From Polynucleobacter sp. 73C-SIWE (GTDB lineage: Bacteria; Pseudomonadota; Gammaproteobacteria; Burkholderiales; Burkholderiaceae): a stretch of 64,000 nucleotides of DNA. Below the pieces are notes generated by a model. That model had not been told where the DNA came from and made no database searches. It saw only the letters and a program-made list of their open reading frames with translations. Both the position numbers and the translations under genes were made by a program. The stretch is taken from contig NZ_JACVOK010000001.1 of the NCBI RefSeq assembly GCF_018882465.1, positions 62,001-126,000 on the forward strand, written 5' to 3'. This document shows, one piece after another, positions 18,002-25,207 of the stretch; position 1 is the first letter of the stretch; every line of letters begins with the position of its first letter.

Positions 18002-19273
18002 ATGCGCTGGCAACTACCATTTAGCAAGTGGCTTCCTGAATATCAGACACCAGGAACAATACGGGCAGATATTTTTGCAGGACTGACTGGCGCAATCGTT
18101 GTCATGCCTCAAGGTATTGCGTTTGCATTGCTAGCGGGTATGCCGCCTCACTATGGTCTATACGCAGCCATGATCCCTTGTCTTGTGGCGGCACTATTTG
18201 GCTCAAGTCGCTTAATGGTGACCGGTCCTGCTAATGCGATTTCCCTAACAACAATGGCTTTGATTTCTCCGTTAGCGCTCCCAGAATCAAGTCAATATGT
18301 TGGATATGTTTTAACACTCAGCTTTTTGGTGGGTGTTCTGCAACTTACCCTGGGATTTGCTAAGGCAGGAAAATGGGTTGAGCAAATTCCTCACTCTGTG
18401 ATTGTTGGCTTCACTGTTGGTGCAGCAATCCTGATTATCAATAGTCAACTAGGTACCCTTCTAGGCATCAGCATCCCGAAAGGAATGGGCGTTCCAGAAA
18501 CGCTTAGCGCCGTTACATCTGCACTCTTGAATAATCAATCACAAATGGCAGCTCCAGCCTTAGTACTCTTTACCTTAATTGCCATTCGACTATGGAAACC
18601 GCTAAATCGCTTTTTACCTGCCATGCTTGTCGCTGTTGTACTGGGCAGTATTGCAGCGGTTTTACTTGAAAAATTGATGCCCGGTGTTGCTACCTTTAGA
18701 AAAGTTCAAGATATACCAGGCGCATTCCCACCAATTTCTAGCCCAGATTTAAGTGGTGACACTTTACAAAAGCTATTTAGTGCAGCCCTCATCATGACAC
18801 TGCTGGCATCGACCGAAGCAATGGCAATTGCACGAGCCATTGCATTAAAAACAAAAGATCAATTTAATGCCAACCAAGAATTTATTGGCCAAGGATTGGC
18901 CAATGTATGTGGATCATTTTTTTCTGCCTACCCCGCCAGCGGCTCATTCAATCGCACCGGCGTCAATCTCGCTTCAGGAGCAAAAACACCCCTTTCAGCA
19001 ATTTGCGCGGCAGTTTTTCTCCTGATATTGCTCGCCTTTTTATCACCATTAGCTAAACATATCCCGTACGTAGTCATCGCAGCGCTATTACTGGTGGTTG
19101 CCTGGAACTTAATTGATATAAAACAGATTCGCCATGAATTTCAGATGGGGGCAAGGGAGTGGATACCCATGTTAATTACCGGCATTGGCACAATCACCAT
19201 CCCGCTGGAATGGGCAATACTCTCTGGAATCGTCAGTTCCATACTGATCAGACACTTGAGTCAAAAGACCTAG
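18002..19273 (+). CDS. SulP-family anion permease lacking the STAS domain
   Basis: The protein has 423 residues and about 11-12 hydrophobic segments. SulP hallmarks are VVMPQGIAFALLAGMPPHYGLYAA near residues 33-56 and FGSSRLMVTGPANAISL. The chain ends right after the membrane part (IRHLSQKT), so the cytoplasmic STAS domain that usually brings SulP proteins to about 550 residues is absent. There is no room for a broken remnant: an opposite-strand gene ends five bases later. It could move sulfate or a sulfonate. It is the last gene of the IclR-BKACE-GMC-SulP operon. Confidence 0.9.
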   Translation: MRWQLPFSKWLPEYQTPGTIRADIFAGLTGAIVVMPQGIAFALLAGMPPHYGLYAAMIPCLVAALFGSSRLMVTGPANAISLTTMALISPLALPESSQYVGYVLTLSFLVGVLQLTLGFAKAGKWVEQIPHSVIVGFTVGAAILIINSQLGTLLGISIPKGMGVPETLSAVTSALLNNQSQMAAPALVLFTLIAIRLWKPLNRFLPAMLVAVVLGSIAAVLLEKLMPGVATFRKVQDIPGAFPPISSPDLSGDTLQKLFSAALIMTLLASTEAMAIARAIALKTKDQFNANQEFIGQGLANVCGSFFSAYPASGSFNRTGVNLASGAKTPLSAICAAVFLLILLAFLSPLAKHIPYVVIAALLLVVAWNLIDIKQIRHEFQMGAREWIPMLITGIGTITIPLEWAILSGIVSSILIRHLSQKT

Positions 19274-19278
19274 AAAAA

Positions 19279-20811
19279 TTAGTGCGCCTTTTGTAAATCC
19301 AATAACTTTAAGCGTTGTACTTTGCCTGACGGTCCACGTGGCAGATCTTCCATGAAGAGAATAACTTTGGGAGTTCTAAATTTACCCAACTCTTTTAAGC
19401 AAAATGAGCGCATTTCATCTTCAGAGCATGTGGCGTCTGGCTTGAGAACAATGCAGACCATAATTTCTTGTCCGTAGTTACTATCCGGAATTCCCACTGC
19501 AGCTGCATCCAATACTGCAGGATGTTTTAAAACTGCTTCATCAATTTCGCGGGGCGCAATATTTTCCCCACCCTTAATAATTAATTCTTTCAGACGCCCG
19601 GTGATGAAATAAAAACCATCGTCGTCACGCATACCCAGATCGCCAGTCTTTAGCCAGCCTTCACTATCAAAAGCTTTGACTGTTTCTGACTCCGCTTTGT
19701 AATAAGCATTAAGTACATTACCGCCACGCAGACAAATCTCACCCACAACATTGTTACCCAGAGGATTTCCTTCTGGATCGATTACTTTTGCTTCTACCCC
19801 ACAAGGCTGCCCCGGACTACCATAGCGTCTACTCTCATCATGGGGGTTACAAAAGACCATCGATGCCGATTCGGTCATACCCATGCCTTCAATGACAGTA
19901 ATACCAAATAAGGCTTCAAACTCACGATGATGCTCAGGGGGCAAAGGAGCGGAAGCAGATCGACCAAATCGAATGGACTGCAATTCTTGACGGCTTGGTA
20001 AAGCGCCACCACTCTTAGCAGCATTAATTAAATAGGCGATGATGGTTGGGACCATATTGATCCATGTACAGCGATACTGAATCGCTAAATTCCACCAGCT
20101 CTTCACCGAGAAAGCGTGCGGGGCTACAACCGAGCCACCGGATACAAATGGCGTGATTGTTGAAATCACCTGTCCATTGATATGATAAATCGGCAGCGAA
20201 CTCAACACTGTGTCTGACTGCGTTAATGAATGCCATGCTGCCATAGAGCGAGCAGCATGTAATAAATTAGCATGAGTAAGCAATACCCCCTTGGGAGTTC
20301 CCGTTGTACCTGAGGTATACATCAAGAGCGCAGCTTGCGAAGATTGAACTGAGGGCAATGTTCCAGAAGCGCATTGCATAAACGGTCCTTCAGCCGAATC
20401 TGGATCGAGCTCAATAACCTTGAACTTTCTTTTAGTCTTTTCAAGCGCTAGAAATAAACCTACCTTCTTGTCAGGAGAGTAAAACAATACCTCGATATCG
20501 CTGTGATCTAACACCCAGGCCAGTTGATCAGTTGGCGCTAATAGATTTAAAGGTGTAATGACGCGCCCACATGCCATAGTTGCCAAAAAAACTGTGCTCG
20601 TTTGGCGCCCGTTTTGCATGAAGAGGCCAACGTGACCTTGTGCACTAATTTGCTCTTGCTCTAACCATGTTGAAAAATGGCGCGCTTCTTTTGCGAGCTG
20701 TCCATAAGTCAGGACGGCACTAATCTCTGGGGCAAATAGAAATGCTTTATCAGGTTGAACCGCTTCCCAATGCAACAGTACCTCACCCAAGCTCTTACTT
20801 AAAGCAGTCAT
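19279..20811 (-). CDS. sauT: Acyl-CoA ligase, probable sulfoacetate-CoA ligase SauT
   Basis: The protein has 510 residues of the ANL adenylate-forming family. The P-loop YTSGTTGTPKGV is near residue 165-176, followed by GMGMTESASM, the TGDLG motif, RLKELIIKGGENI and the C-terminal catalytic Lys in PRGPSGKVQR. It activates a carboxylate to its CoA thioester with ATP. The pairing with an acylating sulfoacetaldehyde dehydrogenase 7 bases upstream, in the order known from Cupriavidus sauST, supports sulfoacetate as substrate. By sequence alone it could be another small-acid ligase, such as malonate or oxalate type. Confidence 0.75.
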   Translation of the reverse strand: MTALSKSLGEVLLHWEAVQPDKAFLFAPEISAVLTYGQLAKEARHFSTWLEQEQISAQGHVGLFMQNGRQTSTVFLATMACGRVITPLNLLAPTDQLAWVLDHSDIEVLFYSPDKKVGLFLALEKTKRKFKVIELDPDSAEGPFMQCASGTLPSVQSSQAALLMYTSGTTGTPKGVLLTHANLLHAARSMAAWHSLTQSDTVLSSLPIYHINGQVISTITPFVSGGSVVAPHAFSVKSWWNLAIQYRCTWINMVPTIIAYLINAAKSGGALPSRQELQSIRFGRSASAPLPPEHHREFEALFGITVIEGMGMTESASMVFCNPHDESRRYGSPGQPCGVEAKVIDPEGNPLGNNVVGEICLRGGNVLNAYYKAESETVKAFDSEGWLKTGDLGMRDDDGFYFITGRLKELIIKGGENIAPREIDEAVLKHPAVLDAAAVGIPDSNYGQEIMVCIVLKPDATCSEDEMRSFCLKELGKFRTPKVILFMEDLPRGPSGKVQRLKLLDLQKAH

Positions 20812-20818
20812 ATTCAGC

Positions 20819-22228
20819 TTAAGCCTGTGGATAGCGACTGAAATACTCTTTCAACAAATCCTCAACCTTGGGAACATGCTCCGGAATTGGTCTAACCACT
20901 CTCGTAATATTGAGGTAGTGGCGATAGTTCATATTCTCTGAGAAATTATTCTTACCCCATGTTCCACAACCCATAGATAAAGAAAACGGTAGACCATTCT
21001 CAAAGCTACCACCAGTAGCAATCGCATGAGCCTGGTTCACAATAATTCTGGCGACTGGCAATTGCTGCGCAAGGGCAGCAGCTCTTGATTCTAGGATTTC
21101 ACCACTCTGCGCAGTATGCAAGCCAACGGAATGTCCAGCTCCTTGATAAGCATATACATTGGCAATCAACTCCTTAGCAGCCTCAAAGTCCGCAGCCTTC
21201 CAAATTGTCAGGACTGGGCTTAATTTCTCACCAGAAAAAGGGACCGATAGCCCAAATCCTTGCTCTTCAACCATAAAGAATTTAGTTGATTTTGCCTTTG
21301 GATTTTGTAATTGCGCACGCTCAGCAATCACAGCTGGGCTCTGAGCGGTCAATGTTGAAGTGAGTTTACCATTGTGAAACATCACATTCTCAAGACGCTT
21401 CTTATCTGCAGCATCTAGCATCAAGCCACCTGCCGCTTCAAGCGCACTAATAGCCTTGGCATAAACTTGAGAGCAAATTACTGCCCCATTTTCACTAGAG
21501 CAACTAGTAGCGTTATCAAACGTTTTAGACTGCAATATTTTATTAGCGGCACTAGTGAAATCGGCATGCTCATCAATAATGACTAGAACATTACCAGCTC
21601 CAACACCAAAGGCAGGAGTGCCGCAGGTATAAGCAGCCCGAATATTTGCTTGCGATCCCGTCGCCACAACGAGATCTGCCAGACGCATTAATTCATTAGT
21701 GGAATCTTTGGTAATCGGTGATGGCAGCATCTGCACTAAATCTCTCGGCGCTTTGACTAGATCTAATTGTTGATGCACAAACTCCAGCAAACGTGCGCAA
21801 GTCGAATAACCTTTAGGCGATGGTGCGACTACTACTGCATTACGGCACTTTAAAGCATTTAAGATCTTATTAATGGGTGTGGCGCCAGGGTTCGTTGATG
21901 GCGTAATCGCCGCAACTATGCCTACAGGCCTTGCGTACTCAGTCAAGCCGGTCTTTAAATCTTCAGAAATAACGCCTACTGTTTTGGCATAACTTAAGTC
22001 ACGCACCAAGCCTAAGGTTTTTCTGAAGTTCTTTTTGAACTTGTCTGCTACATCTCCTAAGCCAGTATCTTGAACGGCAAGCTCTGCCAACTCTTGATTT
22101 CGACTTGGCTCAAGAATCGACCAGGCAACCGCCTCAACTACCAAGTTCACCTGAGCTTGCGTGTAGCCCTCAAATATCTTTTGGGCTACACGTCCACGTT
22201 CAACAATTACTTCTACTGGCGTCATCAT
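20819..22228 (-). CDS. sauS: CoA-acylating aldehyde dehydrogenase, probable sulfoacetaldehyde dehydrogenase SauS
   Basis: The protein has 469 residues from ATG 22228 (a second ATG is at 22225). The catalytic Cys is in NATSCSSENG, typical of acylating aldehyde dehydrogenases of the EutE/SauS type, and the cofactor region includes VGIVAAITPSTNPGATP. SauS reduces sulfoacetyl-CoA to sulfoacetaldehyde with NADPH. The gene sits between sauT and a TctC receptor in one minus-strand operon. The xsc gene needed for the next step is at 33009-34817. Confidence 0.82.
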   Translation of the reverse strand: MMTPVEVIVERGRVAQKIFEGYTQAQVNLVVEAVAWSILEPSRNQELAELAVQDTGLGDVADKFKKNFRKTLGLVRDLSYAKTVGVISEDLKTGLTEYARPVGIVAAITPSTNPGATPINKILNALKCRNAVVVAPSPKGYSTCARLLEFVHQQLDLVKAPRDLVQMLPSPITKDSTNELMRLADLVVATGSQANIRAAYTCGTPAFGVGAGNVLVIIDEHADFTSAANKILQSKTFDNATSCSSENGAVICSQVYAKAISALEAAGGLMLDAADKKRLENVMFHNGKLTSTLTAQSPAVIAERAQLQNPKAKSTKFFMVEEQGFGLSVPFSGEKLSPVLTIWKAADFEAAKELIANVYAYQGAGHSVGLHTAQSGEILESRAAALAQQLPVARIIVNQAHAIATGGSFENGLPFSLSMGCGTWGKNNFSENMNYRHYLNITRVVRPIPEHVPKVEDLLKEYFSRYPQA

Positions 22229-22267
22229 CAATACTCTTATGTTTTTTATTTACTGCAATTCTCAAGC

Positions 22268-23254
22268 TTACTCAGCTTTAATCGCCGCATCCTTGGTTAC
22301 TTTTTTCCACTTAACCAATTCAGTTTTAACGATTGCACCCAATTGCGCAGGGGTGCTACCAACTGCCTCGGCACCTTGAGCAATGAGCTTATCTTTTACT
22401 GCTGGCTCGGCCAACACCTTTACTGTGGCTTTGTATAAGACGTCAATGATTGGTTGTGGTGTTTTAGCCGGAACAAACATGGCATACCAAGAATCCACTT
22501 CATAATCTTTAAAACCTAACTCAGCCATAGTTGGTACATCTGGAAAAACCGGGGAGCGTTTCACAGTGGACACTGCCAATGCACGCAGCTTGCCCGCCTT
22601 GACATAGTTAGCCGCAGCAGGAATAGAAACCCAAAGAAGCGGCACTTGACCAGCCATAACATCAGTGACAGCAGGCCCACCCCCGCGATAAGGAATATGC
22701 ATCATCGAAACACCGGCTGATCCAGCCATCATGGCGCCAGCCAAATGACCAGGCGATCCATTGCCTACTGAAGCATATGCAATGGAATCTGGTTTTGCCT
22801 TCGCCATATCAATTACTTCCTTGACAGACTTGGCAGGAAAATCTGGATTGGCTACTAAGATTTGCGGCAAAGATGCAACCAAAGATACCGGTAAAAAATC
22901 CTTCTCAGTATCAAAAGCAAGCTTTGGATAAATTGCAGGATTAATAGTGTGAGATGAAAGGGTAAATAAAACGGTGTAACCATCTGATGGCGCCTTGGCT
23001 GCAATGTCCGTTCCAATGGAACCTCCAGCGCCGCCGCGATTGTCAATAATGACCTGCTGACCAAGGGCCTGACTTAATGGCTCCTGCACAATACGTGCGA
23101 TCACATCAGTACCGCCACCCGGTGGGTAGGGAACAATAAATTTAATGGGCTTATTGGGCCATGACTGTGCTTGAGCAAATTGCCCCCAGCCAAGCGATCC
23201 CATAAAGGCAATGGTTGTTGACAGAACAGCAACTAATAGATTGCTTCTACGCAT
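22268..23254 (-). CDS. TctC/Bug-family periplasmic receptor
   Basis: The protein has 328 residues from ATG 23254, chosen because AGGAGA lies seven bases upstream on the minus strand. A Sec signal peptide (MRRSNLLVAVLSTTIAFMGS... ending FAQAQ) precedes the TctC hallmarks PIKFIVPYPPGGGTDVIARI, IDNRGGAGGSIGTD and HIPYRGGGPAVTDVMAGQ. These receptors bind carboxylates for tripartite tricarboxylate transporters. No TctA/TctB membrane subunits are encoded in the window. Position before sauST suggests sulfoacetate or a related anion as ligand (inference). Confidence 0.92.
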   Translation of the reverse strand: MRRSNLLVAVLSTTIAFMGSLGWGQFAQAQSWPNKPIKFIVPYPPGGGTDVIARIVQEPLSQALGQQVIIDNRGGAGGSIGTDIAAKAPSDGYTVLFTLSSHTINPAIYPKLAFDTEKDFLPVSLVASLPQILVANPDFPAKSVKEVIDMAKAKPDSIAYASVGNGSPGHLAGAMMAGSAGVSMMHIPYRGGGPAVTDVMAGQVPLLWVSIPAAANYVKAGKLRALAVSTVKRSPVFPDVPTMAELGFKDYEVDSWYAMFVPAKTPQPIIDVLYKATVKVLAEPAVKDKLIAQGAEAVGSTPAQLGAIVKTELVKWKKVTKDAAIKAE

Positions 23255-23447
23255 ACCCAATCTCCTGTTTTAGAACTACTGTTTAGACTGATATTAGCTC
23301 TTATTGGCTATTCTAGTCAGCATAAATGATCTTATTAAACGGAACAAGTTGTTTCGTATAAGTAAAAATACTAACATTTTCCCTGGAAAATTCAACCTTG
23401 TTCTATTAGAATGAACAAAATGAAACATTTCATGAGATTTAAGACCC
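23255..23447. promoter_or_regulatory. Divergent promoter region of tctC-sauST and IclR-pta-soeABC with three palindromes
   Basis: Three symmetric elements lie in 193 bases: GGAACAAGTTGTTTC at 23341-23355; a 16-base palindrome at 23376-23391 (ATTTTCC, CT, GGAAAAT); and TTGTTC (23398-23403) with GAACAA (23413-23418). The first shares AAACGGAACA and TTGTT with the xsc upstream site at 34841-34858. The IclR protein encoded at 23448 is the obvious candidate to bind. Confidence 0.6.
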
Positions 23448-24248
23448 ATGCTTGAACTAGACAACATCGAACAGCCAGATATCGCTAAAAGAGATAGTTC
23501 TAGCGAAAACTCTTCCATGCTCAAAGGCGTGGTGATTTTGGAGGCCCTGGCAGCGTTGCAGCAACCTGCCACCCTAGCCCAACTCATGCAAATTACCGGA
23601 ATGCCAAAAGCATCTTTACATAGAACATTAGCTATTTTTGAAGAGGCTGGTTTAGTGGCAAGAGAGCCCGGAGGGCGAACTTATTCACCAGGTGAGCGAC
23701 TGTCTCATCTAGCAATGTCTACCCTGACACATGACAGCGTTTCCGCTATTCGTCATACCATCCTGCGTGGCTTAGTGGCTGATCTGGGCGAAACCTGTAA
23801 CCTAGCTGTATTGAGACGTGGCGAACTGTTTTATTTAGATAGAGTCGAGGCTGACTGGGCCTTGCGTCTTCACCTGCCACCAGGCACAGTACTGCCCCCA
23901 CACTGCAGCGCCAGCGGAAAGCTACTACTCGCATACAAGCCCGCAGATGAGCGCTCCAAGATTTTAGAAAATCTTCCACTTCAACAATTTACCCACAGAA
24001 CCATTACTGATCGCCATCTACTGGAATCGGAGATGGAGAGAATTGTGAGCACTGGTTATGCGGTAGATAACGAAGAGTATGTATTGGGAGTTTCTTGTGT
24101 AGCAGTGCCAGTCAGAGACTCATTAGGTGAGATAGTAGCTGCGATAGCAGTTCATGCAGCAACAGCAAGACTTCCTTTGAATCAGGCAATGGAACATATT
24201 CCCAAGCTTAAAGAAGCTTCTGAGCGTATTTCCCAAACCCTCTCCTAA
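23448..24248 (+). CDS. IclR-family transcriptional regulator of the sulfoacetaldehyde module
   Basis: The protein has 266 residues: a winged helix-turn-helix at about residues 25-90 (LMQITGMPKASLHRTLAIFEE) and an IclR effector domain with GETCNLAVL, LPPHCSASGKLLL and YVLGVSCVAVPV. It is divergent from tctC-sauST and leads the pta-soeABC genes (39-base gap to pta). Shared inverted repeats upstream of itself and of xsc suggest it controls the whole sulfoacetaldehyde/sulfite branch. The inducer is not known. Confidence 0.92.
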   Translation: MLELDNIEQPDIAKRDSSSENSSMLKGVVILEALAALQQPATLAQLMQITGMPKASLHRTLAIFEEAGLVAREPGGRTYSPGERLSHLAMSTLTHDSVSAIRHTILRGLVADLGETCNLAVLRRGELFYLDRVEADWALRLHLPPGTVLPPHCSASGKLLLAYKPADERSKILENLPLQQFTHRTITDRHLLESEMERIVSTGYAVDNEEYVLGVSCVAVPVRDSLGEIVAAIAVHAATARLPLNQAMEHIPKLKEASERISQTLS

Positions 24249-24287
24249 TTAGCGCAGCATTAGAGTCACCTCAGGACAAACCTAAAC

Positions 24288-25196
24288 GTGAAATATCCGC
24301 TCTTAGAAAAAATGATTGAGGAAGCTAAGAGCGATCTACCGCTTGGGGTGGTCTACCCTCTAAGTGCGCCAGCACTAGAAACTGTTTTTGATCTCATTAA
24401 AAGACAATTATGTACTCCAATCCTGATAGGCCCGAAAAAAGAAATCGAAGAACTTGCAGCCATTGAAGAACTCTCTTTAGATGGTATACAGATTGTCGAT
24501 ACACCGAAAGATCCCATCTTAGCAACCAAGAAAGCAGTTGAGATGGTGAAAGAAGGAAAGCTAGCAGTTCTGATGAAGGGATCTCTTCATACTGAAGATC
24601 TGATGGGACCAATTGTGCACCGAGATGGATTACGCACTGATAAACGCGTCAGTCATCTTTTTTTATTTGAACTAGCTCGTTACCACAAGCTACTTGGCGT
24701 CACTGATGCCGTTATCAACATTGCGCCAAATGCTCAACTCAAAAGAGAAATACTAGCCAACAGTTTGGATGCCCTAAAAAGGTTAAGTATTAGTAATGTC
24801 AAAGTGGCAATTATCGCTGCTACCGAAGTAATCAACCCAGCCATGTCCTCCACCACTGATGCAAAAGAGATCGTTGATGAGCATATTGCCCATCCGATTT
24901 TTCCGGATACGATTATTGAAGGTCCATTTGGATTTGATAATGCAATTTCAGCACAGTCAGCAAGAACTAAAGGGATTTATTCAAAGGTCGCTGGGGATCC
25001 CGATCTTTTGTTGATGCCAGATTTACAAGTTGGGAATATTCTGTATAAATCCTTTGTCTATATGGCTGGGGCGGAATGCGCAGGAACCATTCTTGGCGCA
25101 CAAGTTCCAATCACACTGACATCCAGGTCTGATTCTGTTTTTTCTAGAGTGGCATCTACAGCGATGGCCATTCTGCTTGCTAAAAACCCTCAATAG
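24288..25196 (+). CDS. pta: Phosphate acetyltransferase (short Pta / phosphate butyryltransferase family)
   Basis: The protein has 302 residues from GTG 24288; AGGACA lies upstream. Features of the PTA/PTB fold are GVVYPLSAPALE at the start, VLMKGSLHTEDLMGPI in the middle, FPDTIIEGPFGFDNAIS, and the C-terminal DPDLLLMPDLQVGNILYKSFVYM. It is the short form without the DRTGG regulatory domain. It converts acetyl phosphate plus CoA to acetyl-CoA plus phosphate. Together with Xsc this is the standard exit of sulfoacetaldehyde into central metabolism. Confidence 0.85.
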   Translation: MKYPLLEKMIEEAKSDLPLGVVYPLSAPALETVFDLIKRQLCTPILIGPKKEIEELAAIEELSLDGIQIVDTPKDPILATKKAVEMVKEGKLAVLMKGSLHTEDLMGPIVHRDGLRTDKRVSHLFLFELARYHKLLGVTDAVINIAPNAQLKREILANSLDALKRLSISNVKVAIIAATEVINPAMSSTTDAKEIVDEHIAHPIFPDTIIEGPFGFDNAISAQSARTKGIYSKVAGDPDLLLMPDLQVGNILYKSFVYMAGAECAGTILGAQVPITLTSRSDSVFSRVASTAMAILLAKNPQ

Positions 25197-25207
25197 TTGA
25201 GAAGCCT

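Noticed and set aside
18002-19300. Frameshifted STAS domain after the SulP gene
   Set aside because: Only five bases separate the stop from the convergent sauT end; no STAS-like frame exists.
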